This document shows positions 25,733 to 32,891 of a stretch of DNA of 34,466 nucleotides, in pieces. Under the pieces are notes generated by a model. The model worked only from the letters and a program-made list of their open reading frames with translations, was not told the origin of the DNA and made no database searches. Position numbers and translations under genes: made by a program. How positions within the stretch are numbered: the first letter of the stretch is position 1; the number at the start of each line of letters is the position of its first letter. Location: positions 1 to 34,466 of the forward strand of contig CAJTNN010000027.1 of NCBI GenBank assembly GCA_910577585.1, given 5' to 3'. The DNA comes from an uncultured Muribaculaceae bacterium (GTDB lineage Bacteria; Bacteroidota; Bacteroidia; Bacteroidales; Muribaculaceae).

Positions 25733-26428
25733 TCATGAGGTTGTGGCAAGAGTGAGCATCGAGATGCGCGGGGGAGTCAATCCGAGAGCCTTCACACCCT
25801 CATAGACTGCCTCCGCCGCCGAGAGGATGGTTGAGCCGGTGGTGCACACATCATCGATTATCAAGATCTTGCACCCGGCATAACGCTCAGGGTGCGCGAG
25901 GCGGAAGATGCCGAGTGTGTTGCGCCGGCGCTCCTCGGTGCTCTTCGAGGTCTGGGTGGCATGCGGCCGGATCGCCTTAAGGTCTGGACTGACCGCTATC
26001 CCCGTAGCTGCCGACACACCGCGGGCCAGCTCGAGCGACTGGTTATAGCCGCGGCGCATCAACTTGCTCCAATGCAGCGGCACCGGCATAATCCAATCCA
26101 CCCCCTCCATAAACTCCGAGGCGGCAAGTTCCTCCCCCATCATGCGCCCCATGGTGCGCGCCAGCGAAGAGATGCCACGATACTTGAAATCATGAATCAG
26201 CAACGCCGCCGGCGACTCATGGGTATAGAAAAGGAAGCCCGCGATGCGCTCATATGGCACTGTGGGCGGCACACGCAGTGTCATCGGATTCTCGGCCCGC
26301 AGATGATAGCCTGTGCGCGGCAGCCCTGCACGGCAAGAGGCACATATATATCGTTGGCCACCCGAAAGGGGCGACTCACACAACATGCACTCCGCCGGGA
26401 GCAAAAAATCAAGAATCATATTGAACAT
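25733..26428 (-). CDS. ComF-family phosphoribosyltransferase-like protein
   Basis: The 231-aa protein has an N-terminal zinc-binding pair of CxxC motifs ('CMLCES' and 'CASC') and a C-terminal PRTase domain with the PRPP loop 'ILIIDDVCTTGST'. 'MPVPLHWSKLMRRGYNQS' is the standard ComF middle motif. ComF proteins (ComF/GntX type) act in DNA uptake in competent bacteria; the role in Bacteroidales is unclear. I chose the Met at 26428, whose next residues match the family N-terminus; 26419 is also possible. The frame is open upstream to 26566, but that part lacks family resemblance. Confidence 0.88.
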   Translation of the reverse strand: MFNMILDFLLPAECMLCESPLSGGQRYICASCRAGLPRTGYHLRAENPMTLRVPPTVPYERIAGFLFYTHESPAALLIHDFKYRGISSLARTMGRMMGEELAASEFMEGVDWIMPVPLHWSKLMRRGYNQSLELARGVSAATGIAVSPDLKAIRPHATQTSKSTEERRRNTLGIFRLAHPERYAGCKILIIDDVCTTGSTILSAAEAVYEGVKALGLTPPRISMLTLATTS

Positions 26429-26588
26429 AGGCCCAAAAATGCCGTTAAAACACTGAAGTTGACATGGATTATTTGCGAAAGCTAATAATAACATAGTTTC
26501 AACAACTTCCATGGTGACAACTACCCTGTAACATTGCGCCAGGCGGATATGCGACACTCCGAGCAAGCCGCCGCGCGCAGAGAGTGCT

Positions 26589-26620
26589 CAAATTTAGTCA
26601 AACGCCACGACGAATCCAAA
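26589..26620 (-). promoter_or_regulatory. Promoter of comF
   Basis: On the - strand TTTG (26620-26617) and TAAATTTG (26596-26589) are 20 bp apart, a perfect match to the Bacteroidetes consensus. Transcription would start near 26582, giving a leader of about 155 nt before the chosen comF start. The remainder of the 432-bp gap (26429-26860) holds this leader, a palindrome and the pyrE promoter and leader. Confidence 0.65.
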
Positions 26621-26639
26621 AAAGTTCGCTAAACTTTTT
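26619..26639. promoter_or_regulatory. AT-rich palindrome overlapping the comF -33 element
   Basis: AAAAAGTT (26619-26626), spacer CGCTA, AACTTTTT (26632-26639). It overlaps the TTTG of the comF promoter by two bases. A third AAAAAGTT follows at about 26643. This spacing is operator-like; the regulator is unknown. Confidence 0.4.
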
Positions 26640-26710
26640 ACTAAAAAGTTAATCAACTTCAAAGAAGAGTGCATCTAAATCGGAGATTCGGTCAAGAATA
26701 ACCGATAGAC

Positions 26711-26741
26711 TTGCATTATTTCTGAAATTTATGTAAATTTG
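26711..26741 (+). promoter_or_regulatory. Promoter of pyrE
   Basis: TTG (26711-26713) is followed after 20 bp by TAAATTTG (26734-26741), a perfect -7 element. The transcript would start near 26748 and have a leader of about 110 nt before the pyrE ATG at 26861. Confidence 0.6.
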
Positions 26742-26860
26742 CACCGAAGTAGTGCCCGATTACAATCGGCGCGCAGCTTCCGACATGTTAACCAAGTAGG
26801 GTATTCAATAATCACTTGCTTGATTATCGGACAAATATAAATTTAACTCAGAACCTACTT

Positions 26861-27502
26861 ATGAATAAACCGCATAAATTACTCGCTGAGAAACTCCTTC
26901 ACATCAGTGCAATCAAGCTCCAGCCGGAGTCTCCCTTCGTGTGGGCGTCGGGCTGGAATTCGCCGATTTACACTGACAATCGTGTGATACTGTCATATCC
27001 CGACGTGCGCAACTTCGTGAAAGTCGAGCTGGCGCGTCTTATCTCCGAACAGTTTCCGGAGGCCAATGCCATAGCCGGCGTGGCCACCGGCGCAATCGCT
27101 TTCGGTGCGATTGTGGCCGATACACTCGGTCTCCCCTACGTGTATGTGCGCTCGACTCCGAAGGACCATGGTCTGGAGAACATGATCGAGGGTAATCTGC
27201 GCCCCGGCTCGAAGGTGGTGGTGCTCGAAGATCTGATATCTACCGCCACAAGCTCGCTCAAAGCCGTAGAGGCTGTGCAGATGGCCGGATGCGATGTAGT
27301 GGGAATGGTCTGCTGCTTCAACTTCCAGTTCCCGGAGGCTGTGAAGCGCATATCTGACGCTAATCTGTCGCTCGTGTCGCTGCTCACTTACAGCGAGATG
27401 CTCGAAGTGGCTTCCGAGATTGAATATATCTCGCAGGATGAGCTCGAGGCCCTGCGCCAGTGGCGCGAGGACCCGTCGTCGTGGGTGCCGCAGAGCTTCT
27501 AA
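26861..27502 (+). CDS. pyrE: Orotate phosphoribosyltransferase
   Basis: The 213-aa enzyme makes OMP from orotate and PRPP in pyrimidine synthesis. The N-terminus has 'FVWASGWNSPIYTDNRVILSYP', the typical orotate-site stretch. 'AGVATGAIAFGAIVAD' and the PRPP loop 'VVVLEDLISTATSS' (about residues 119-132) follow. The loop has Ala-Thr where many homologues have Gly-Gly or Gly-Lys, as in Bacteroidetes relatives I recall. Three other pyrimidine genes (carA, carB, pyrG) are in the window. The stop is followed within 6 bp by a 10-bp array. Confidence 0.95.
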   Translation: MNKPHKLLAEKLLHISAIKLQPESPFVWASGWNSPIYTDNRVILSYPDVRNFVKVELARLISEQFPEANAIAGVATGAIAFGAIVADTLGLPYVYVRSTPKDHGLENMIEGNLRPGSKVVVLEDLISTATSSLKAVEAVQMAGCDVVGMVCCFNFQFPEAVKRISDANLSLVSLLTYSEMLEVASEIEYISQDELEALRQWREDPSSWVPQSF

Positions 27503-27507
27503 GCTAC

Positions 27508-27630
27508 CCCGATTAATCGCGATTCTCCCCGATTAATCGCGATTCCACCCGATTTATCCCGATTAATCGCGATTTTCCCGGTTAATCCCGATTTTCTCGA
27601 TTTATCAGGTTTTATCCCGATTCTCCCAAT
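27508..27630. repeat. Third 10-bp-period GATTAATCGC array, after pyrE
   Basis: GATT occurs at 27511, 27521, 27531, 27541, 27551, 27561 and 27571, exactly 10 bp apart. It continues less regularly at 27581 (GTTA), 27590, 27599, 27609 and 27619. Units are GATTAATCGC, GATTCTCCCC, GATTTATCCC and similar. This is the same family as the two arrays around 17.4-17.9 kb. It starts 6 bp after the pyrE stop and ends near the next start codon. Confidence 0.9.
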
Positions 27631-27643
27631 CAAAAAGAAAAAA

Positions 27644-28081
27644 ATGGCAATCTATAAATCCCAGATTCAGCCCATTGCGGCTCCGGCCGAGGCTGTATTC
27701 GATAAACTCTCCGACCTCTCAAGTCTCAAGACCCTGCTTGAGAATGTGCCTCAGTCAGCCATCCCGGCCGACAAGAAGGAGATGTTTGACGCCGTGCGCG
27801 TCACAGCCGACACCATCAGCTTCCCGGCCGGTCCGGTAGGTGAGCTGACCATGAAGCTAACCCGCAGAGAGCGCCCGACACTGCTCGTGCTCGAAGGACT
27901 CGGCGCACCGGTAGCGCTCTCCATGAGCCTCGAAATCGGCATCATCAGCGAACAGGCATCTGAGGCCTGCGTGGTGATTGACATCGCCATCCCACCGATG
28001 CTGAAGCCCATGATCGGCGGCACTCTGCAGAAGATGGCCGACCAGTTTGGTGAATTCCTCGGCAAACTCAACTACGCCTGA
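27644..28081 (+). CDS. SRPBCC-superfamily protein
   Basis: The 145-aa soluble protein has the START/polyketide-cyclase-like (SRPBCC) pattern: an N-terminal strand and helix 'QIQPIAAPAEAVFDKLSDLSSL', a central strand 'ELTMKLTRRERPTLLVLEG' and a long C-terminal helix 'GGTLQKMADQFGEFLGKLN' that closes a hydrophobic cavity. The ligand is unknown. It probably shares the pyrE transcript across the 10-bp array; a pyrE-SRPBCC pair is, as I recall, common in Bacteroidales. Confidence 0.8.
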   Translation: MAIYKSQIQPIAAPAEAVFDKLSDLSSLKTLLENVPQSAIPADKKEMFDAVRVTADTISFPAGPVGELTMKLTRRERPTLLVLEGLGAPVALSMSLEIGIISEQASEACVVIDIAIPPMLKPMIGGTLQKMADQFGEFLGKLNYA

Positions 28082-28125
28082 GCCACCGCAGTCAGCAACC
28101 TCCCGACATTTTGCCCACCCTGAAT

Positions 28126-28677
28126 ATGAAATTGCGCGGCTTTATCCCGGTCTTTGCGGCCGGGATACTCATTCTCGGCTCAATCGGCACCCTGGCCACA
28201 TCCTGCCAGGGGGTCGACGACACGCGCATACCCTCATATCCGGTCTATATCGACCTCTCTAACCAGGGACTCTGGACCTCTTACGGCGTGAGCGGATTCG
28301 GCAGCTTCAACTACTTTGTGTGCCAGAGCGGCAGCCCTATCGAACCGGCCGGATTCCCCTATAAGGATGGTGCGGCCACAGGCTTCGGCGGTGTGCTGCT
28401 CGTGGAGGGGATGGACCCATTCTCGCTCAACACCTCTGTGCCGCTGGCCTATGACCTATCATGCCCCGTAGAGAAATCACCCACCATACGTGTGGCGATT
28501 GACCCGGAGAACTTTGAGGCCGTGTGCCCCGTATGCCTGTCGCACTACGATGTGACAATGCAGGCCGGAGCCCCCACGGCCGGACCCGCATTCACCGGCG
28601 AACATAAATATGGCCTGCGCCGCTACGAATGCCATGCCACCACACTGGGGGGATATATCATCAACGACTTCAAATGA
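28126..28677 (+). CDS. Lipoprotein with a degenerate Rieske-like domain
   Basis: The 183-aa protein has a signal peptide and lipobox (ATSC, Cys about 27). The C-terminal part, 'CPVCLSHYDVTMQAG' then 'AGPAF' and 'YGLRRYEC' (about residues 140-172), follows the second half of a Rieske domain: CPcHGS-xF-D, GPA and a closing strand. The usual ligand histidines are missing; the first site reads SCPVEK and the second CPVC. It may have lost the [2Fe-2S] cluster or use cysteines for disulfides or another metal. I chose the ATG at 28126; upstream there is only a TTG. Its stop overlaps the next gene's start (ATGA). Confidence 0.6.
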   Translation: MKLRGFIPVFAAGILILGSIGTLATSCQGVDDTRIPSYPVYIDLSNQGLWTSYGVSGFGSFNYFVCQSGSPIEPAGFPYKDGAATGFGGVLLVEGMDPFSLNTSVPLAYDLSCPVEKSPTIRVAIDPENFEAVCPVCLSHYDVTMQAGAPTAGPAFTGEHKYGLRRYECHATTLGGYIINDFK

Positions 28678-30338
28678 CCCCGATAGAGAGCATATTATAT
28701 ATGATATGGCGAGGCATCGCCGTGGGCGTGCTTATCTCGGCCCCTATGGGACCGGTGGGGATACTCTGCATCCAGCGCACTCTCGACAAGGGGCGCCACG
28801 CAGGATTCTACACCGGCATCGGCGCCGCCATATCCGACATATTCTATTGCCTGCTGACCGGCTTCGGACTCTCTTTTATCGAGGATTTTCTGGAATCAAA
28901 CCAGAATGTCATCCAGCTCGTGGGTAGTCTGGTGCTGATTGCATTCTCCATTTACCTCTTCCGCAAGGACCCGTCGTCGCCGCTGCGCCGGCCGGTGCCG
29001 GAGAATGTGTCGGCAAAGAAGAATATCCTCGGCGGATTCCTGTTTACATTCTCTAATCCGCTGATTATCTTCCTGATTATTGGCCTTTTCGCCCGATTCA
29101 ATTTCATGTCGCCCGAGATAAAGGCGCCATACTACGTGGTGGGCTACCTCTTTATCGTGGGTGGAGCGCTGGGCTGGTGGTTTGGCATCACGTATGCCAT
29201 CGATAAGGTAAGGTCGCGCTTCAACATGCGCTCGATGAAGATGATGAACATCGGCATAGGCGTGGTGATTCTGATATTTGCCGGTGTGGGCATCGTGACA
29301 AGCATCGTAGGGCTGACCTCCGGGAATGCCCATGCCCGCAAGCTGCATCCGCAATCTGGCAACATCTACATCTCTGCCACTCCCGGCAACCCTTGCGACA
29401 CCCTCGACATCTCAGAAAGCCTCGAGATATATTCGGGCGACGCTCTGACCGATTTCCAGGCCGACATCAAACTCCGCCCCTTAGGGATGAAAGCAAGCGT
29501 CGGAGGGCGCGGGGCCTCGATAGCCTCTCTGCTGATATGCGGGCCGACCGCCGATGCCGCCAATGCTGCGGTTGACTCACTGCGCCTCGACCTGCGGGTG
29601 GCCGAACACTCCCCTACCCCCATCTCTTCGGCCGATGCGCTGATGTGTGATGCCTCCCTGACGGGGGGCATTTGTGTTTTGACCGCTGACCATATAACTG
29701 CCTCCCCGCTGCAGAAGGGGGTGAGCCTCCCGGCGGGTTGGAACCACTACCGCCTGATATGCTCCACCGCAGGGACACTGCAGCTGCTGGCCGGCAACCA
29801 CTCGCTACAACCCCTGCTCAGCCTCCCCGGACTTAAGGAATTTTTCCCATTTGGCATAACCAATATATCGGTTGACGCACCGGCGGCCACAAAGCTGCTG
29901 ACACGCGATGTCAGGCTCAGATTCACCCCGCGTCCGCAATATGGCCCACGAAGCATACATGAGGTGTATGCCCGCATCTCGGCCTCGACAGACCCCGTAG
30001 AGGGGATATGGAGTCTGCTCGACTGGAGCATCGATGAGCAGGCTTGCCGCCTGGGGGGCGAATACCGTGTGGCAATCGCCGCACTCCCCGATGCGGTGAG
30101 CTACGACATCATCTACATCTCAGGCGCAGTCACCAACGCCTCGCAATGGGCTCCCGGCATGATCAAGGGGCGTCTCACACCAGCTGCGGCCGGGAGCGAC
30201 CTCTACCAACTTGAATGGATAGATGCTGGGGGGGTCGGCATAAGCCACCGCATGCGCGCCCAGTTTGACCACTCCCAGCGCACGCTCACACTATTCCTAC
30301 CCTATGCCGACACCACCCTGCGATTCCAGAAGGAATAG
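28674..30338 (+). CDS. LysE-family transporter with a long C-terminal extra-membrane region
   Basis: The first ~220 residues of this 554-aa protein are a LysE/RhtB-type exporter: 'GVLISAPMGPVGILCIQRTLDKGRHAGFYTGIGAAISDIFYC', then 'FLFTFSNPLIIFLIIGLFA' and a last hydrophobic segment ending 'VTSIVGLTSG' (about residue 223). Typical LysE proteins end there. The frame continues without interruption for about 330 residues of non-membrane, beta-rich sequence, including 'IWSLLDWSIDEQACRLGGEYRVAI' and 'ADTTLRFQKE', which I do not recognise. A fusion of an exporter and a soluble, possibly periplasmic, domain is the simplest reading. The ATG at 28674 overlaps the preceding stop. Confidence 0.75.
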   Translation: MTPIESILYMIWRGIAVGVLISAPMGPVGILCIQRTLDKGRHAGFYTGIGAAISDIFYCLLTGFGLSFIEDFLESNQNVIQLVGSLVLIAFSIYLFRKDPSSPLRRPVPENVSAKKNILGGFLFTFSNPLIIFLIIGLFARFNFMSPEIKAPYYVVGYLFIVGGALGWWFGITYAIDKVRSRFNMRSMKMMNIGIGVVILIFAGVGIVTSIVGLTSGNAHARKLHPQSGNIYISATPGNPCDTLDISESLEIYSGDALTDFQADIKLRPLGMKASVGGRGASIASLLICGPTADAANAAVDSLRLDLRVAEHSPTPISSADALMCDASLTGGICVLTADHITASPLQKGVSLPAGWNHYRLICSTAGTLQLLAGNHSLQPLLSLPGLKEFFPFGITNISVDAPAATKLLTRDVRLRFTPRPQYGPRSIHEVYARISASTDPVEGIWSLLDWSIDEQACRLGGEYRVAIAALPDAVSYDIIYISGAVTNASQWAPGMIKGRLTPAAAGSDLYQLEWIDAGGVGISHRMRAQFDHSQRTLTLFLPYADTTLRFQKE

Positions 30339-30412
30339 CGCTTACAAAAGGGATACCGCATCATGCCCTCTCTACGCCTCTGATGCGCCCACCTCCACAC
30401 GAGCTAAAACAT

Positions 30413-30451
30413 ATTGCGGGGAGATACCTCTACAAGGCATCTCCCCGCAAT
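30413..30451. terminator. Bidirectional terminator between convergent genes
   Basis: ATTGCGGGGAGAT (30413-30425) pairs perfectly with ATCTCCCCGCAAT (30439-30451) across 13 nt, with three further inner pairs (CCT/AGG). The stem stands in the 137-bp gap between the LysE-type gene and the DUF3298-like gene, which converge. Confidence 0.75.
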
Positions 30452-30475
30452 CGTATATCGTAATCCAAGGCTACA

Positions 30476-31309
30476 TCATTCGGTTGTCTCCACACCGAGC
30501 AGACGGCGTCCGGCCGGTGTGAGCCAATCGGCAAGCTCATAGGCGTTGAAACTCACCCGCGGTTCACCCGCTGCATAGGGGGCAATGGTGTATATGCCGT
30601 ACATGAAGTCTACGCCTGTGTCGGTGATGCAGAAGGTGGTAGGCAACGGGAGCCGACGGGCTGATGAGGCATCGGCGGCATCATCATCCGCATCATTGAA
30701 ATCGAAGCGCTCTACACCGGCCTCGTCAAGATGGTCGGCGATGGCGGCGAGAATAGCGTCGTCGTGGGTTATGCCGAAGAGGTCAGCGAATGTCACCACA
30801 TTCCCCTGCGCGAGGTCGTAGTTGAGATAGGTATTGGCGTAGACACCATGGGCCGCACCCTCAGAATAGCTGTAGGAATAGATGCGGAACACCGCCACAT
30901 CCGGAGTGAGCAGATTCAGACTCAGATTCTTCACAAGACGCGAACGTGCCGGAAGAGTGTCGTTGGCATTCTCCAGAGGGCGCATCTCGGAGGGGATGCG
31001 CATCGCCACCTCACCCTTTTTGCCAATCTCTATGCCGGCAAGCTGAGCCAGGGTGTCGCGCAGGACGCTGACATCCTTGCCGCCGAGATTCACCGGCAAC
31101 ACGCCACGCCCCGAGCACTGCCATCGGCCACTGTAGCCATCAATGGCGAGGGCCAGACTGTCGGCATCAGCGCCGGCGGTGATCTTCGACCACTCATAAG
31201 ATTCAAAATCGAGGGCCCTCTCCTTGCCGGACTCACGTCCGCAAGCACCCCCTATGAAAAGAGCTGCTAAAAGCATGCCACCTGCAAGTGGCATAAGTTT
31301 CTTATCCAT
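30476..31309 (-). CDS. DUF3298/RsiV-like lipoprotein
   Basis: The 277-aa protein has a signal peptide and lipobox (GGAC, Cys about 23). The C-terminal half has the DUF3298 pattern: 'YLNYDLAQGNVVTFADLFG', a helix, then 'FCITDTGVDFMYGIYTIAPYAAGEPRVSFNAYELADWL'. The N-terminal half contains a DUF4163-like stretch ('SYSYSEGAAHGVYANTY'). Related domains occur in the anti-sigma factor RsiV, which binds lysozyme, but here the protein is a lipidated periplasmic or surface protein of unknown role. It lies 89 bp after the TPM gene on the same strand, possibly in one operon. Confidence 0.75.
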   Translation of the reverse strand: MDKKLMPLAGGMLLAALFIGGACGRESGKERALDFESYEWSKITAGADADSLALAIDGYSGRWQCSGRGVLPVNLGGKDVSVLRDTLAQLAGIEIGKKGEVAMRIPSEMRPLENANDTLPARSRLVKNLSLNLLTPDVAVFRIYSYSYSEGAAHGVYANTYLNYDLAQGNVVTFADLFGITHDDAILAAIADHLDEAGVERFDFNDADDDAADASSARRLPLPTTFCITDTGVDFMYGIYTIAPYAAGEPRVSFNAYELADWLTPAGRRLLGVETTE

Positions 31310-31398
31310 CAGTAGATAATTCTGTCAAAAAAATATATAAGAGTTAGATTTGTCCAGTATATCCGGGCGCCATAACAGGCGCCACGCGCAATGAGGCG

Positions 31399-32703
31399 TC
31401 ACCATCCGCCCGATGCTCCGCCGCCGCTGGAGCTGCCGCCGCCGAAGCCGCCACCTATGCTGCCGCCACCCGAGCCACCGTTGCGGCCGCCGCTGAGTAT
31501 GCCGCCGACAACTCCGGCCGCCACGGCTGCTGCCGCAGCATCGGTCTTCTTGGGGATTACATACCCCTCGCGGCGTTTATGACGGCAGAACTGACATTGA
31601 TAGATGCGCTCGCCGTGGCCCACCTTGGTGGTGGTGGGTTCGTCGACCACCTTATCCATCACCAGATTCATCGCCACTGTGCCGCAATCCGGACAACGGT
31701 GATACTTCAACTGACGCTCCACATAGGGGAACCGCTCCACTGTGCCGCAGTCGGGGCATAGCCACACGTCATAGTCTACGGTGCCAAGTTTCTCCTCAAA
31801 ATCCTGCGCCGGAGTGAGATAGGCGTTATCCTCCTCTTCCGACAGACGCTTCATCGTGGCACCGCAGGTGTCGCAGACCTCCGGCACATAGCGCGCCCGG
31901 CGATAGAGCAACCATGCAATCAGCGAGAATGGCAGGGCCAGACCACATGAGAACACCGCTCCCCAGAGATAGGTGGGGAGATGGGTGCGCCATATCATCG
32001 CACGCCGGTAGTTGTCGCGCCGGCGCGATGAGATGAAGTCCATCACAAACATTATCAGGGTGAAGAAGAACACGCACACCGCCACTATCCCCACAAACTT
32101 CCAGATTATGGCCTTGCTGATGACGTGGGCCTTCGATATCGGTTCGTCGCCGCGGTCACTGCGCAATTCCTCGGCCACATTCGGATCGGTGAGCGCGGCA
32201 TTGATCATGTTGACGGCGCTATATACAGCCTGGCTGAGATTGCCATCCTTCATAGCGGGCACCACGGCGGTGCGTATAATGTTGCCGCAGGTGACATCGG
32301 TCATCACGCCCTCGGCACCGGAGCCCACCTCGATGCGGGCCTTGCGGTCGCCGGTGCATATTACGAGCAGCACGCCGTTGTCTTTATCGGCTTTGCCGAG
32401 TCCCCAGTGCTTGAAGAGTTCGTAGGAGTAATCCTCGATGGTCATCCCGTCAAGGTTGTCGACCACGGCCACACCCACCTCGCAAGTGGTCTGCTGCCGC
32501 AGTTCGTAGAGCATATCATTGACTTTGCGCTCGGTAGCCACCGACAGTTTGTCGTCGGGGTCAGCCACAAAGGCTTCGCGGTTGGCTTCATTCGGATCGG
32601 GGATGGATGTGGGGGGCTGTGCCACAGCTGTGGTCATGGCCAGCATCGTCAGCACCACACCTATGATTCCGGCCATGAGCCGGCTTCGGTTGTTCATCTT
32701 CAT
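31399..32703 (-). CDS. TPM-domain membrane protein with zinc-ribbon-like cysteine pairs and Gly-rich tail
   Basis: The 434-aa protein has an N-terminal signal segment, then a TPM (YgcG/Psb32) domain at about residues 45-175 ('DDKLSVATERKVNDMLYELRQQTTCEVGVAVV', 'DNGVLLVICTGDRKARIEVGSG'). Two membrane segments follow (about 205-225 and 250-270). After them are four CxxC pairs: 'CDTC', 'CPDC', 'CPDC' and 'CQFC', likely zinc ribbons in the cytosol. The tail is a Gly/Ser run ending in SGGW, as in YgcG proteins. The start at 32703 was chosen over an upstream in-frame ATG because it directly precedes the signal segment. The function of such proteins in Bacteroidales is unclear. Confidence 0.8.
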   Translation of the reverse strand: MKMNNRSRLMAGIIGVVLTMLAMTTAVAQPPTSIPDPNEANREAFVADPDDKLSVATERKVNDMLYELRQQTTCEVGVAVVDNLDGMTIEDYSYELFKHWGLGKADKDNGVLLVICTGDRKARIEVGSGAEGVMTDVTCGNIIRTAVVPAMKDGNLSQAVYSAVNMINAALTDPNVAEELRSDRGDEPISKAHVISKAIIWKFVGIVAVCVFFFTLIMFVMDFISSRRRDNYRRAMIWRTHLPTYLWGAVFSCGLALPFSLIAWLLYRRARYVPEVCDTCGATMKRLSEEEDNAYLTPAQDFEEKLGTVDYDVWLCPDCGTVERFPYVERQLKYHRCPDCGTVAMNLVMDKVVDEPTTTKVGHGERIYQCQFCRHKRREGYVIPKKTDAAAAAVAAGVVGGILSGGRNGGSGGGSIGGGFGGGSSSGGGASGGW

Positions 32704-32781
32704 CAGTCGGTTATAAAAAAATTGTGGAGACTGCCCGGATTGCCCTTCGTCGCATCTCGGGGAAGCATCCACATTCTAACG

Positions 32782-32813
32782 CAAATTTAATCCTTTTCGG
32801 TATATCCTGCAAA
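32782..32813 (-). promoter_or_regulatory. Promoter of the TPM gene
   Basis: On the - strand TTTG (32813-32810) and TAAATTTG (32789-32782) are 20 bp apart, a perfect consensus match. The start of transcription would be near 32775 with a leader of about 70 nt, supporting the start at 32703 over the ATG at 32772. Confidence 0.65.
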
Positions 32814-32891
32814 TTTTTCGCTTGTATTCGCATCGGATTCGCATCGGATTCCGCGAAGGGTGTATACACCTGTCGCTTCCCAGGGGCATCA

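Noticed and set aside
26429..26566. 46-residue N-terminal extension of ComF from a TTG
   Set aside because: The extension is not similar to ComF N-termini; the family pattern starts at 26428 or 26419. The nearby promoter leaves this open, but the shorter form is preferred.
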